NCBI GenBank assembly: GCA_031287575.1
Contig: JAITSV010000032.1
Location: forward strand, 1-64,000
Length of the DNA: 64,000 nt
Direction of reading: 5' to 3'
Source of the DNA: Desulfovibrio sp.
Lineage (GTDB): Bacteria > Desulfobacterota > Desulfovibrionia > Desulfovibrionales > Desulfovibrionaceae
Under the pieces are notes generated by a model. It was not told where the DNA came from. It did no database searches and worked only from the letters and a program-made list of their open reading frames with translations. The first letter of the stretch is position 1, and every line of letters begins with the position of its first letter. Made by a program: the position numbers and the translations under genes. Below, piece by piece: positions 39,151 to 48,868 of the stretch.

Positions 39151-40437
39151 CTAGAACTTGTAACCCAGCGAAAGACCCAACACATGGGTGCGGCCGTCGC
39201 GCGAGGAACCGTCGTAGACGCCACCGCCCTGGTTGTCGTATTCCGCGTCGGACGCCACGATGTAGGTGTAGGACAGGTCCACGGTGTAGCTGTCCCAGTG
39301 GAAGCCCGTACCCACGCTGTACAGCTGGCGGTCGTCGGTGGGGATCAGGTAGTCGATCTTGTTGCTGCGGGCCGGGGATTCGTCGTAGGTAAAGCCGGCG
39401 CGCAGGTCCATCCACGGGGTGGCGGCGTATTCGACACCGATGCTGTAGCGCCAGGCATCCCGCCAGTCCTTCTCCTGGTTGACCAGGGCACCGGCGCCTC
39501 CATAAAAGGGCGACTCGTGGTAGATGGCCAGGTTGTCGTACAGCGACCAGCGGGTCAGCAGGGCGCCCACTTCGATGCTCAGTTCGGGGATGGGGGTGTA
39601 GGACACGCCGAAGGCCACCATGTCGGGCAGGGTCACCGAGCCCTTCACGTCGCAGTCCTGATAGACGCCAACCACCTGGGGAATGCCGGTCAGCGCGGAC
39701 CCGATGGTGAAGTTGTTGTCACCCCGGGCTTCCTGCTCGATCTGGCTCTTGTAGCTCACGCCAGCGGCCCACTGGTCGTTGAACTGGTAGTGCAGGCCGG
39801 CGGTGAGGCCCCAGCCGTAGCTGTCGGCCTCGAGATTCGAATCCACCTCGGCGGCGGAGGGCGTCATGGGGTTGTTGGCGCCGGTGGGGTCGCTCTTCTT
39901 GTCCATGTTCAGCTTCAGGGTCATGAACTCGACGCCCACGGCGGCGGACAGCTTGTCGGTAAGCTTGAACGCAATGTTGGGGTTGTACGAGACGGTCTGG
40001 ATTTCGGCGTTGTAGATGTTGTAGCGACCGGCCCAGTGCTCGTCGTCGTACTCGGTGCCCAGGCCGAAGCGGGTGTAGATGCCCATGCCCAGCCACAGGT
40101 TGTCCTTGAGCTGGGTGGTCATGTAGCCGTGCGGGGGCAGCCACACGTTGTCGGCGCCTTCACCGGTGTAGGTGTTGCCGCCGTAGTTCACGTCCACCTT
40201 GGCGCTGGGGATGATGGCACTGACCCCGGCCATCACCTGGGTGCCTTCCAACTGGGTCATCAGGGCCGGGTTGTAGGCCACGGCGGAGGCATCGGGCTTG
40301 CGGGCCACCATGGTGCCGCTCAGCGCGTTGCCGCGCGCGCCCCATTCGTACAGGGCAAAGCCTTCGGCCTGCGCGGTACCCGCCAGGGCGGTGCAGACCA
40401 GCAGGCACGACACAGCCAACGATTTCAGTCGCTTCAT
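39151..40437 (-). CDS. FadL/OmpP1-family outer-membrane protein
   Basis: A 428-residue outer-membrane beta-barrel of the FadL/TodX family, which let long-chain fatty acids or other hydrophobic compounds cross. A 24-residue signal peptide (MKRLKSLAVSCLLVCTALAG, cleavage after AQA) is followed by the hallmark EGFALYEWGARGNALSGTMV plug region and NPALMTQLEG. Alternating aromatic strands fill the rest, and the protein ends in Phe (LGLSLGYKF), the barrel-assembly signal. AGGGGAG precedes the ATG. Transcribed alone. Confidence 0.93.
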   Translation of the reverse strand: MKRLKSLAVSCLLVCTALAGTAQAEGFALYEWGARGNALSGTMVARKPDASAVAYNPALMTQLEGTQVMAGVSAIIPSAKVDVNYGGNTYTGEGADNVWLPPHGYMTTQLKDNLWLGMGIYTRFGLGTEYDDEHWAGRYNIYNAEIQTVSYNPNIAFKLTDKLSAAVGVEFMTLKLNMDKKSDPTGANNPMTPSAAEVDSNLEADSYGWGLTAGLHYQFNDQWAAGVSYKSQIEQEARGDNNFTIGSALTGIPQVVGVYQDCDVKGSVTLPDMVAFGVSYTPIPELSIEVGALLTRWSLYDNLAIYHESPFYGGAGALVNQEKDWRDAWRYSIGVEYAATPWMDLRAGFTYDESPARSNKIDYLIPTDDRQLYSVGTGFHWDSYTVDLSYTYIVASDAEYDNQGGGVYDGSSRDGRTHVLGLSLGYKF

Positions 40438-40638
40438 GGATCTCCCCTAGAGTTTTGTATGCCTGCCGCCGAACGATGCGCACGCGCGAAGAAAGCCCCC
40501 GGCGCGGCTGACCGTCCAAGGGAGTACACACGGAACGTTCCGACTTTTTCAGGCAGAATGACGATTGCCGTTCCCCCGCGCGTTCCCTCTCGGCCAGCGG
40601 CCGAACGCACGTACCGGGGCACGGCACCCCTTAAGCAC

Positions 40639-40676
40639 AATCGGATTTAGCTATCCGATTCGTCAACGATTTGCAA
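40639..40676 (-). promoter_or_regulatory. Possible promoter with dyad for the FadL-like gene
   Basis: On the minus strand TTGCAA (40671-40676) and TAGCTA (40648-40653) are 17 bases apart. The inverted repeat AATCGGAT/ATCCGATT (40639-40646, 40653-40660) straddles the -10. The leader would be about 200 bases. Confidence 0.4.
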
Positions 40677-40965
40677 CCATTCGGAAACACCTCGGAAACA
40701 CGGAAAAAGTAACGCTCGCGCAGGTTGCCCAGGCGCTCTCGCGCACATCAGGAACTCCACCGCCCCGGCAACGCCCTTCCAAACCAGGCGAAGGGTTGCC
40801 GGTGCCGCGTACGGCGCATGCATCGCCCGCCTGTCACTCCTTTCAGTGCCCCGCCCACAACACATCGGGGCGCCGGAATCGAACCCATGGTCCGTTCCCG
40901 GCGCCCCGACGAGCCGCGCGCAGCACGCACGGCGGGCATGTCCCTTCTCCATTCCGGGCTCTTTC
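40677..40965. other. Spacer between FadL-like promoter and kinase gene
   Basis: Contains a direct repeat TCGGAAACAC (40681-40690 and 40692-40701) and, at 40866-40908, an 11-bp stem CGGGGCGCCGG/CCGGCGCCCCG with a 21-base loop that could slow transcription leaving the kinase gene, although no T run follows. No coding frame is supported. Confidence 0.4.
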
Positions 40966-40966
40966 G

Positions 40967-42739
40967 CTATTCAGGCGCGGCGCGGCAGTCCAACCGGGGG
41001 TCCTGCCCGGCCAAAGTTTCGTCCAGCAGGCCCCGCGCGCCCAGCACGGTCTCTATCTCGGCAACCAGACAGCCGAAATCCACGGGCTTGGAAACGTAGC
41101 CGTCCATGCCCTCCGCCAGAAAACGCTCCCGGTCCCCGGCCATGGCATGGGCCGTCATGGCAATGACCGGCACCGCCGACGGCACGCCCTTGCGGCCGCG
41201 CAACGCGCGTATCGTTTCCAGCCCGTCCATCTCGGGCATCTGGATGTCCATCAGCAAGAGGTCGCAGGCTTCGCGTTCCAGTCCGGCCAGCACCTCGATG
41301 CCGCTGGACACGGTGATGACGTCGTGCCCCATGCGTTCGAAGAAATACACCGCCAGCTTGCGGTTGATCACGTCGTCTTCGGCCACCATGATGCGCAGCC
41401 GCCGATTCACGCCGCGAATCACCGGCAGGCTGACGTCGCGGGGGCGAGGGGCCGCCGATTCGCCCAAGGCAAAACGCATGGTCAGCACGAAGGTACTGCC
41501 CGCCCCCTCCTGGCTGCGCACCGCGATGTCGCCGCCCATCATCCGCGCTATCTCGCGCGAGATGGCAAGGCCAAGCCCGGCGCCGCCGTACTTCTTGGTC
41601 AGGAAATTCTCGGCCAGGGTAAACGGCTCGAAGATGCGTTCCCACTTTTCCGCGGCAATGCCCACCCCGGTGTCCTCCACGATGACGCGCAGCCCCACCG
41701 TGCCCCCCGAGTGCGCCGAATGCGCCGGATGTGCCCCCAACCCCGCACCGGGCATACGGGGAGGTGCGCCGTCCAGTTCCACCGCCAGCGAGACGCCGCC
41801 CACCTCGGTATACTTGATGCCGTTGATGACCAGGTTGGTCAGCACCTGGCGCAGCCGCGCGGCGTCGCCCATCAGCCGGTCGGGCACGTCGGGCGAGACG
41901 GCGCAGGCAAGGGTCAGGTTCTTCCAGCGGGCCTGCACGTCCAGCACGCGGACCAGGTCGCTCACGGTCTCGCGCAGGTTGAACGGGGCCTCGTTGAGGG
42001 CGATGCGCCCGGCCTCTATGCTGGACATGTCCAGCAGGTTGTTGACGATGGACAGCAAATCCAGCCCGGCCTGGCGCACCATGCCCAGGCACTCCTCCTG
42101 CTCGCCGGCGGGTCCGGCGGCCAGCAGCAGTTCGGTCAGCCCGATGATGCCGTTGAGCGGGGTGCGCAGTTCGTGGCTGATGTTGGCGAGGAACTGGGTC
42201 TTGGCGCGGTTGGCCGATTCCGCCTCCATCCTGGCCTGTTCCAGTTCGCGGGTGCGCACGGCCACCTCTGCGGCCAGGTTCTCGTGGTAGCGGCGGTTTT
42301 CCGCGCGCAGCCGCCCCTGCTCGATGGCCAGGCGCACCCGGTGGCCCAGCACTTCCAGATCCATGATGGGCTTGAGGATGAAGTCCCAGGCCCCCCGGCG
42401 CACCGCCTCTATGGCGTCCTGCATGACCCCGGTGCCGGACACCACGATGGTGGGCATGTCCGGCCGCTCGGCCGCCAGCTCGCGCAGCACGTCCAGACCG
42501 TCGAGGCCGGGCATGCGCAAGTCCACGAGCACGGCATCCGGCTGCACCGCGCGCACCAGTGCAAGGCCGGTGCGGCCATCGGTACCCTCGTGCACGTCGT
42601 AGCCAAGGTCTTCGAGGTAGGCGGTGATGCTGCGCCGCACCATCGTGTCGTCATCGATGACGACCACGGTGGGGGTGCCGGAGGGGGAGATCGAGCCGGA
42701 TGATCCGGATGAGGCGGGGAAGCCGCTGGCGGGGCTCAT
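40967..42739 (-). CDS. Hybrid histidine kinase, REC-HisKA-HATPase-REC
   Basis: A 590-residue cytoplasmic two-component protein without membrane spans. REC1 at about 24-135 ([12 protein letters not shown], acceptor Asp in VLVDLRMPG). Then a coiled helix and HisKA at about 180-250 ([15 protein letters not shown], phospho-His). HATPase at about 290-420 ([26 protein letters not shown]). REC2 at about 440-560 ([22 protein letters not shown]). No output domain, so it works by relay. It overlaps the stand-alone receiver upstream by four bases (ATGA). Confidence 0.95.
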   Translation of the reverse strand: MSPASGFPASSGSSGSISPSGTPTVVVIDDDTMVRRSITAYLEDLGYDVHEGTDGRTGLALVRAVQPDAVLVDLRMPGLDGLDVLRELAAERPDMPTIVVSGTGVMQDAIEAVRRGAWDFILKPIMDLEVLGHRVRLAIEQGRLRAENRRYHENLAAEVAVRTRELEQARMEAESANRAKTQFLANISHELRTPLNGIIGLTELLLAAGPAGEQEECLGMVRQAGLDLLSIVNNLLDMSSIEAGRIALNEAPFNLRETVSDLVRVLDVQARWKNLTLACAVSPDVPDRLMGDAARLRQVLTNLVINGIKYTEVGGVSLAVELDGAPPRMPGAGLGAHPAHSAHSGGTVGLRVIVEDTGVGIAAEKWERIFEPFTLAENFLTKKYGGAGLGLAISREIARMMGGDIAVRSQEGAGSTFVLTMRFALGESAAPRPRDVSLPVIRGVNRRLRIMVAEDDVINRKLAVYFFERMGHDVITVSSGIEVLAGLEREACDLLLMDIQMPEMDGLETIRALRGRKGVPSAVPVIAMTAHAMAGDRERFLAEGMDGYVSKPVDFGCLVAEIETVLGARGLLDETLAGQDPRLDCRAAPE

Positions 42740-43128
42740 GCCCGCTCCGGCCCGGAAAGGCGGCGGAAGATGCCCTGCACCAGATCGTCCATGTTCTGCA
42801 ACGGCTTGATGTACACGTCGGCCCGTTGCACGCCGATGGTGATGAGTTCCGCCGGCAGCTTGTAGTTGGTCGAACCGGTGTGGATGAGATAGCGCAACGT
42901 GGGCAGCGCCTGATGGGCGCGAATGATGAAATCGTTGCCGCTCATTCCCGGCAGGCGCATGTCGATGATGCCCACGTCCGGGCGATGGCGTTCCAGCAGA
43001 TCCAGCGCGTCCTCGCCGCTGCCTGCCGTAACTACCCGGAACCCTTCGTCCTCGAGGTACGCCTCGAGGTTTTCGCGCACCATCTCTTCGTCATCCACCA
43101 CAAGGATGAGGATATCGGCATTGCTCAT
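42736..43128 (-). CDS. Single-domain response regulator receiver
   Basis: A 130-residue CheY-like receiver: [20 protein letters not shown] at the N-terminus with the acidic pair, phospho-Asp in [16 protein letters not shown], Thr in IHTGSTN and the Lys in VYIKPLQN. No output domain. ATG 43128 ([15 protein letters not shown]) is chosen over in-frame starts upstream. Co-transcribed with and overlapping the hybrid kinase, it is probably the phosphorelay partner. Confidence 0.93.
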   Translation of the reverse strand: MSNADILILVVDDEEMVRENLEAYLEDEGFRVVTAGSGEDALDLLERHRPDVGIIDMRLPGMSGNDFIIRAHQALPTLRYLIHTGSTNYKLPAELITIGVQRADVYIKPLQNMDDLVQGIFRRLSGPERA

Positions 43129-43302
43129 AGCTACCCCGTACTGCCCCGATGCTTCCCCCGCCCGGTGAGCCCCTTCGTGGAATACGCGACCGCCCTTTGG
43201 ACGACCTATCGCCGGATACATCATATGCCAGACGCGGCACTGGGTGCAACGCCGGAATGCATACCCGTCCGCAAGCGCGGCACCCGGTACGGCGCCAGAC
43301 GG

Positions 43303-43470
43303 CTACGATGCTTCGCGTACGATGGCCTGTTCCCGCCGCAACGGACACCACGTGGGACGGTCCAGCGCGATGTCCAGCGGACGGTACTTGGGCGTGGAAA
43401 GGTTGCAGCGGGCGGGTTCGCCCTGGCTGCAGAAGGGGCAGTCGCTGCACTTGCGGACGACGATGATCAT
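43303..43470 (-). CDS. Small Cys-rich protein (55 aa)
   Basis: A 55-residue frame starting MIIVVRKCSDCPFCSQGEPA, then RCNLSTPKYRPLDIALDRPT and ending CPLRREQAIVREAS. Cysteines at 8, 11, 14, 22 and 42 (C-x2-C-x2-C-x7-C) suggest a zinc or Fe-S binding fold. An AAGGA ribosome binding site is nine bases upstream, and third-position GC is that of the neighbouring genes. It begins 33 bases after the priA stop on the same strand. Function unknown; too short for usual cut-offs. Confidence 0.75.
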   Translation of the reverse strand: MIIVVRKCSDCPFCSQGEPARCNLSTPKYRPLDIALDRPTWCPLRREQAIVREAS

Positions 43471-43502
43471 GGTGGTATCCTTGGTGCCGCGCGGGGCGCG
43501 GG

Positions 43503-45923
43503 CTACATCATGTTGACGGGATCAAGGTCCAAAGAAATGCGCAGATGGCCGATGCCCGGCGTGGCCCCCGCCGCCCCGAACAGCGAACGGATGCTCGGCC
43601 AGTCGTCGGCCTTCAGCAGGCACTGGAAGCGCTTGCGCCCGCGCAGCAGCGGCAGCGGCGAAGGGGCCGGCCCCAGCACCTGCACGCCGCGCTCGCGCCC
43701 CTGGGCGCGCACCGCATTGGCGTAGCGGGCCAATTCCTCGGCCCCGCCCGTGAAATCCATAGGATAACTGATGCGCACCAGCGCCAGCCGCACGAAGGGA
43801 GGGTACCTGCGCCGCTGGCGGATGGCAATCTCGTGGGCGTAAAAGCCCTCGTAATCGGCCGTACGCACGAAATTCCAGCAATAGTGGGAAGGGTCGCGGG
43901 TCTGGATGAGCACCCGGCCCGGCTTTTCGCCGCGCCCGGCTCGCCCTGCGGACTGCACCAGCAACTGGAAGGTGCGCTCCGCCGCCCTGTAATCGGGCAG
44001 ATTCAGGCCAAGGTCGCCATCGGCCACCACGGCCAGGGTCACGTCCGGAAAGTGGTGCCCCTTGGACAGCATCTGGGTGCCCACCAGCACCTGCGCCTCG
44101 CGCCGGGCAAAGGCCCCCAGGATTTCCTCCATCCGGCCCGGCCTTCTGGTCGAGTCGCGGTCCAGCCGCAGCACCTTGCCCCCGGCAGGCAGCAGCGCCG
44201 CCAGGGTTTCCTCCAGCTTTTCCGTGCCCTCGCCCATGGGCAGGTAGTGCATGCACTTGCAGTTGGGGCAGGTGGCCGGATACGGCACCGAGTGGCCGCA
44301 ATAGTGGCACACCAGCCGCTCGCGCCCCTTGTGGTAGGTAAGGCCGATGTCGCAGTGCGGGCAGCGGGCCACGGTGCCGCAGTCCAGGCAGTACATCAGC
44401 GGGGCGTAGCCGCGCCGGTTCAGCAGGATCACCGCCTGCTCGCCGCGTTCCACCGTTTCGCGCAGGGCCGCGCCGCTCTGGGCGGCCAGCACGGAATCGG
44501 TGGAGGCAAGATCCTTGATGTCCACCAGTTCCACGCCGGGCAGGGTGCCGCCACCGGCCCGCTCGGGCAGGGTGGCCATGGGCAGGCGCCCCTCGTGCAT
44601 GGCGTGGAAGGTCTTCACGTCCGGCGTGGCGGAGCCCAGCACCAGCAGTCCCGCGCCCTGCCCCACCCGGAACCAGGCCACTTCCTTGGCCTGGTAAGCC
44701 AGCCCCTCGTCCTGCTTGAACGAGGTGTCGTGCTCCTCGTCCAGCACCACCACGCCCAGGTCGGGCGCGGGCAGGAACAGGGCCGAGCGGGTTCCCACCA
44801 CCAGGCACGGCTCGCGCCGGGCCGCCAGGGCGCGAAAGGTGCGTTCGCGCTGGGCCGGTCCCTGATAGCCGTGAAAGAAGAACAGTGGCGCGCCGGGCAG
44901 GCGTTCGTTGACGTCGCGGCGCAGCTTGCAGGCCAGGGCCACCTCCGGCGCCAGCAACATCACCGAGCGGCCCCGCGCCAGGCACGCGCGCGCAAGGTCC
45001 AGGTACACCGCCGTCTTGCCGCTGCCGGTCACGCCGTACAGCAGGCGGTGCTCCGCGCGCGGGCCGTCCAGCGCGGCCAGAAAGTCGTCCAGGGCCGTGC
45101 GCTGGTTCGCGTTCAGTTCGAACGGCGCATCCGGGGGAGCGTACAGGCAGGCCGGGCCTTCACCCTCGGCGGCCTCGTCGCAGGCGCATTCGCCGTCGTC
45201 GCGCCGGGTCACCGCCACCAGGCCGCGCTTCAGCAGACCCTCCAGCGCCGTGGCCGATGCCGCGCCAAGGTCGCGCAGCACCGCGCGGCGGCTGGCCGAT
45301 CCCTTGTCCCACAGGTATTCCAGCAACTGCACCTGGCGCACGGCGGAAGGCCGCACCGGCCACGGGGGGTCCGCCGTCACCGCGCACAGTTCCGCGTCGG
45401 CGGCGTCCTCGGCCTTGTCCAGCACCTCGCCCCGGCCATCCATCCAGGCCTGGCCCAGGCGGTGCAGCGCCGAGGGGTCCTTGTCCACCAGCGGCACAAG
45501 GTCGCGGAACTTCAGCGTGCGCGCCCGGCCGTCCTCGAAAAAGCGCAACCGCACCTGGGTGGTGCGCAGCCCCACGGGCAGGAAGTTGCCCAGTATCTGC
45601 CCCTCGCTCACCGCCTGGCGCAGCGCCAGTTGGCGCACCATGTCCAGGTACCAGGCGCCCAGCAGCGGCTCGCGCTCCAGCGGCCACAGCATGGGTCGGG
45701 GCACCACGCCCTCCGGCAGCGCGCCACCGGTTGCCGCCGCGTGCGCCTCGTCATCCAGCAGCACGCCCACGCGCACCGCGCCGTTGCCCAGCGGCACCGC
45801 CACGCGCGTGCCCCGCCGCCACGCCTGCGGAGGCAACCACGGCGGCACGGCGTACGTCAGGGTGGCGTACGGCGGGCTGAGCAGCGCGACGGCGCGCAGC
45901 GTTTGGGCGGCATTGGTGGGCAT
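43503..45923 (-). CDS. priA: Primosomal protein N' (replication restart helicase PriA)
   Basis: An 806-residue helicase that reloads DnaB at collapsed forks. N-terminal 3'-end-binding domain, then superfamily 2 helicase with Walker A GVTGSGKT and DEEH box, and zinc-binding cysteines in CLDCGTVARCPHCDIG and CHYCGHSVPYPATCPNC. C-terminal helicase motifs QSAGRAGRGEKPG are present. The protein is a little longer than the E. coli enzyme (about 730), mostly in the N-terminal half. Confidence 0.96.
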   Translation of the reverse strand: MPTNAAQTLRAVALLSPPYATLTYAVPPWLPPQAWRRGTRVAVPLGNGAVRVGVLLDDEAHAAATGGALPEGVVPRPMLWPLEREPLLGAWYLDMVRQLALRQAVSEGQILGNFLPVGLRTTQVRLRFFEDGRARTLKFRDLVPLVDKDPSALHRLGQAWMDGRGEVLDKAEDAADAELCAVTADPPWPVRPSAVRQVQLLEYLWDKGSASRRAVLRDLGAASATALEGLLKRGLVAVTRRDDGECACDEAAEGEGPACLYAPPDAPFELNANQRTALDDFLAALDGPRAEHRLLYGVTGSGKTAVYLDLARACLARGRSVMLLAPEVALACKLRRDVNERLPGAPLFFFHGYQGPAQRERTFRALAARREPCLVVGTRSALFLPAPDLGVVVLDEEHDTSFKQDEGLAYQAKEVAWFRVGQGAGLLVLGSATPDVKTFHAMHEGRLPMATLPERAGGGTLPGVELVDIKDLASTDSVLAAQSGAALRETVERGEQAVILLNRRGYAPLMYCLDCGTVARCPHCDIGLTYHKGRERLVCHYCGHSVPYPATCPNCKCMHYLPMGEGTEKLEETLAALLPAGGKVLRLDRDSTRRPGRMEEILGAFARREAQVLVGTQMLSKGHHFPDVTLAVVADGDLGLNLPDYRAAERTFQLLVQSAGRAGRGEKPGRVLIQTRDPSHYCWNFVRTADYEGFYAHEIAIRQRRRYPPFVRLALVRISYPMDFTGGAEELARYANAVRAQGRERGVQVLGPAPSPLPLLRGRKRFQCLLKADDWPSIRSLFGAAGATPGIGHLRISLDLDPVNMM

Positions 45924-45960
45924 GGCGGAGGTACCAAAGAAGGGACAGGGACAAGAAGAA

Positions 45961-45989
45961 AACCGGGGGGCGGAAATCCCTCCCCCCGG
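45961..45989 (-). terminator. Terminator after galU
   Basis: On the minus strand CCGGGGGG and CCCCCCGG form a stem with an AGGGATTTCCG loop, then TTTTCTTCTT. Confidence 0.8.
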
Positions 45990-46022
45990 CCTTCGTTCAC
46001 GACATTCCGGAATACCCGGGGA

Positions 46023-46898
46023 CTACGTGCCGCTGTACGGCAGCAGCGGCTTGAGCTGGCGCACCAGTTCGTCGCGCAGTTCTTCGTCCTGCAGGGCGAA
46101 GTAGATGTTGGCGGTAAGGTATTCCGCCCAGTCGCCCGCGTCGAAGCGCATGCCGCGAATCTTCACGGCCAGCAGGCCCCGGTCGTCGGCCAGCATCTGC
46201 AGGGCGTCGGTAAGCTGGATTTCGCCGCCGTGGCCGGGCTTCATCTGTTCCAGGCAGCGGAAGATGTCCGGGGTCAGCACGTAGCGGCCCACGATGGCCA
46301 GGCGCGAAGGCGCCTCGCCCAGCTTGGGCTTTTCCACCAGCTTGTTGACCTTGAAGATGCCGGGGGCGAATTCCTCGCCGGAGATGATGCCGTAGCGGTT
46401 CACCTTGTCGGCGGGCACTTCCATCACCCCGATGACGGGCAGCCGCTCGGAGGCGGCCACGTCGATGAGCTGCTTGATGCCCGGCGTCATGCCGAACATC
46501 AGGTCGTCGCCCACCATGACGGCGAAGGTTTCGTCGCGCACCACGTCGCGGGCGCACAGCACCGCGTGGCCAAGACCCAGCTGCTGCTTCTGGCGGATGG
46601 AGATGATGTTGACCATCTCGGCCACCTCGCGCACCTGCCGCAGCATCTCGGTCTTTCCGGCGCGCTCCAGCACGCCTTCCAGTTGCAGGTTGTAGTCGAA
46701 GTGGTCCTCGATGATCTTCTTGTCGCGGTTGGTGACGAAGACCACGTCGCCGATGCCCGAGCGGATGGCCTCTTCCACCACGTACTGCACCACCGGCTTG
46801 TTGTAGACCGGCAGCATTTCCTTCGGGATGTTCTTGGTGGCGGGAAGCGAACGGGTACCCCAGCCGGCGACGGGAATGACGACCTTGCGGATGTTCAT
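46023..46898 (-). CDS. galU: UTP-glucose-1-phosphate uridylyltransferase
   Basis: A 291-residue enzyme making UDP-glucose for polysaccharides. Nucleotide-binding N-terminus VIPVAGWGTRSLPATKNIPK, then KPVVQYVVEEAIRSGI and EKPKLGEAPSRLAIVGRYVL are the GalU signature. Stands alone between priA and glmM with its own terminator. Confidence 0.96.
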   Translation of the reverse strand: MNIRKVVIPVAGWGTRSLPATKNIPKEMLPVYNKPVVQYVVEEAIRSGIGDVVFVTNRDKKIIEDHFDYNLQLEGVLERAGKTEMLRQVREVAEMVNIISIRQKQQLGLGHAVLCARDVVRDETFAVMVGDDLMFGMTPGIKQLIDVAASERLPVIGVMEVPADKVNRYGIISGEEFAPGIFKVNKLVEKPKLGEAPSRLAIVGRYVLTPDIFRCLEQMKPGHGGEIQLTDALQMLADDRGLLAVKIRGMRFDAGDWAEYLTANIYFALQDEELRDELVRQLKPLLPYSGT

Positions 46899-47065
46899 GG
46901 GGTGGCTCCTTTGGAATGTGTCGTCGTGTCGGCGTGCGTCAGAAAGGCAAAGACTGAAGGGCAGTCTGCACCATCACCGCCAGGAAACCGGGGCGGCACC
47001 CATTCGCAAATGAGGATTTTCCTTCGTTGGCAAGGAAAACAATCCTGCCATGAGGGAGCATGCGG

Positions 47066-47113
47066 CAGCCGTTATGCGAGTCTTCGAGCATTACGGATGG
47101 CGACCGCAGCGCG
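47066..47113 (+). repeat. Dispersed intergenic repeat core, copy B
   Basis: CAGCCGTTATGCGAGTCTTC followed by GAGCATTACGGATGG and CGACCGCAGCGCG. It matches cores A, C and D in order and spacing but lacks the GGGGAGGG-type flanks. Confidence 0.75.
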
Positions 47114-47137
47114 CTCTTCTTGTATTCGACCGAGCCC

Positions 47138-47184
47138 CAGCCGTTGGCGAGTCTTCAAGCCTTACGGATGAGGACAGCAAAGCC
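47138..47184 (+). repeat. Dispersed intergenic repeat core, copy C
   Basis: CAGCCGTTGGCGAGTCTTCA then AGCCTTACGGATGAGGACAG and CAAAGCC. It is in the same orientation as copy B, starting 72 bases after it. Confidence 0.75.
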
Positions 47185-47233
47185 ATGGCAGGAGTGTTTG
47201 ACGACGCCAACGGGCGAAAGGCCCATTTGCGAA

Positions 47234-48586
47234 CTAGCGCAGGTGCTTCTGCACCGTCTCCGCCAGCAACCCGGCCAGCCGCTTCACCTGCTCGGGGTCC
47301 TCGCCCTCCACCATCACGCGGCAGACGGCCTCGGTGCCCGAGTAGCGCAGCAGCACGCGGCCCCTGTCGCCCAGTTCCGCCTCGACCTTGGCCACCCCGT
47401 CGAGCACGGGCTGGCACTGTTCGAAGGGAATCTTCCTCTCCACATGAACATTGATAAGCTCCTGCGGGAAAAGCTGCAACTGGCCCGCCAGTTCCGACAG
47501 GGGCCGGTCGCGCTCGCGCATGATGCGCAGGATCTGGAGCGCCGCCATCAGGCCGTCGCCGGTGGTGCCGTGGTCCATGAAGATGAGGTGGCCGGACTGC
47601 TCGCCGCCAAGGTTGGCGCCCTCGCGGCGCATGGCCTCGACCACGTAGCGGTCGCCCACCGGGGTGCGCAGCAGCTTGCAGCCGCGCTCCTTCATGAACA
47701 CCTCGAGCGCCATGTTGCTCATGACCGTGGCGACAAGGGTATTGTTGCGCAGCGCGCCGCGCCGCAGCATGTCTTCCGCGCACAGGGCCATGATCTGGTC
47801 GCCGTCGAGCACGGTGCCCTTCTCGTCCACCACGATGAGCCGGTCGGCGTCGCCGTCCAGGGCCAGGCCCACGTCGGCGCGGGTTTCCAGCACCTTGCCG
47901 GCGGCAACGCCGGGGTACAGCGAGCCGCACTGGTGGTTGATGTTCAGGCCGTTGGGCTCGGTGCCGATCTTGATGACCTCGGCGCCCAGTTCCTCGAGCG
48001 CCAGGGGGGCCACCTTGTAGTTGGCGCCGTTGGCGCAGTCGAGCACCACGCGCATGCCGTCCAGGGTGAGGTGCGCGGGAAAGCTGTTCTTCAGGTAGAC
48101 GATGTACCGGCCGGGAGAGTCCTCGATCTTGGCGGCGCGGCCCACGCGTTCGGGCGCGGGGTAATCCCACTGCCAGTCGGGGTCCAGCACCATGTCGGTG
48201 ATCTTGTTCTCCGTCTCGTCGGGCAGCTTGAAGCCGTCCTTGTCGAAGAACTTGATGCCGTTGTCCATGAACGGGTTGTGCGAGGCGGAGATGACCACGC
48301 CAAGGTCCGCCCGCATGTTGCGGGTCAGAAAGGCGATGGCGGGCGTGGGCAGCGGCCCGACAAGGTAGACGTCCATGCCCGCGGCGCACAGGCCCGCCGT
48401 CAGGGCCGATTCGAACACGTAGCCGGAAAGACGGGTGTCCTTGCCGATGACCACCCGGTGGCGGCGATGGCCGTTGCGGAAATGGGTGCCCGCCGCAAGG
48501 CCCAGACGCAGGGCCACGTCGGCGGTCATGGGATAGATGTTCACCTGGCCGCGCAGGCCGTCGGTGCCGAACAGGCGTTTGCCCAT
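47234..48586 (-). CDS. glmM: Phosphoglucosamine mutase
   Basis: A 450-residue enzyme converting glucosamine-6-P to glucosamine-1-P for peptidoglycan and LPS. The active-site phosphoserine lies in [18 protein letters not shown]; the Mg-binding DGDADR loop and the C-terminal phosphate loop [15 protein letters not shown] are present. It is 282 bases downstream of ybbR on the same strand; c-di-AMP synthases and YbbR proteins commonly neighbour and regulate or bind GlmM. Confidence 0.97.
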   Translation of the reverse strand: MGKRLFGTDGLRGQVNIYPMTADVALRLGLAAGTHFRNGHRRHRVVIGKDTRLSGYVFESALTAGLCAAGMDVYLVGPLPTPAIAFLTRNMRADLGVVISASHNPFMDNGIKFFDKDGFKLPDETENKITDMVLDPDWQWDYPAPERVGRAAKIEDSPGRYIVYLKNSFPAHLTLDGMRVVLDCANGANYKVAPLALEELGAEVIKIGTEPNGLNINHQCGSLYPGVAAGKVLETRADVGLALDGDADRLIVVDEKGTVLDGDQIMALCAEDMLRRGALRNNTLVATVMSNMALEVFMKERGCKLLRTPVGDRYVVEAMRREGANLGGEQSGHLIFMDHGTTGDGLMAALQILRIMRERDRPLSELAGQLQLFPQELINVHVERKIPFEQCQPVLDGVAKVEAELGDRGRVLLRYSGTEAVCRVMVEGEDPEQVKRLAGLLAETVQKHLR

Positions 48587-48636
48587 CTGCGAATCCTCTC
48601 TGGATTGTGCGTTGGCGGCAGCGCCGCCGGTGCGCC

Positions 48637-48665
48637 TGAGTACAGTATTTGCGGGGGTTGTTCAA
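48637..48665 (-). promoter_or_regulatory. Possible promoter of glmM
   Basis: On the minus strand TTGAAC (48660-48665) and TACTCA (48637-48642) are 17 bases apart, 50 bases before the start codon, so glmM may be transcribed separately from the cdaA cluster. Confidence 0.4.
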
Positions 48666-48868
48666 TGGTTGTCGGGGGCGCGGACGGTGCATGCCGTACG
48701 ACACGGGCGATACCGTCCGGGACGGCACGGAACCGGATACGGAACGGATGCGGCGGCATGTTCGCGTGCGGGCCAGATCCGCCGCGCGGGCCGGAAGCGC
48801 CGTGATGCCCGACGCCAACCGCGCTACCGTCCGTTTCCCGCGGGCCGGGCACCGCTTCGGCGTACCCG

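Larger units (their letters stand above)
46899..47233. other. Spacer between galU and glmM with two repeat cores
   Basis: No gene. It carries two copies (B and C) of the dispersed repeat core, described separately, plus the inverted pair CATTCGCAAATG (about 47000) and CATTTGCGAAC (about 47223) that brackets them. Confidence 0.6.

Noticed and set aside
40866..40908. Sequence resembling a tRNA T-arm and acceptor (GGTTCGATTCC within a GC hairpin)
   Set aside because: The bases flanking the TTCGATT do not form a T-stem and there is no anticodon arm; it is an ordinary hairpin with a chance T-loop-like string.
43545..47171. A 1208-residue plus-strand frame over priA and galU
   Set aside because: Antisense shadow; composition dominated by His/Arg/Gln/Gly, no family motif, no ribosome binding site.
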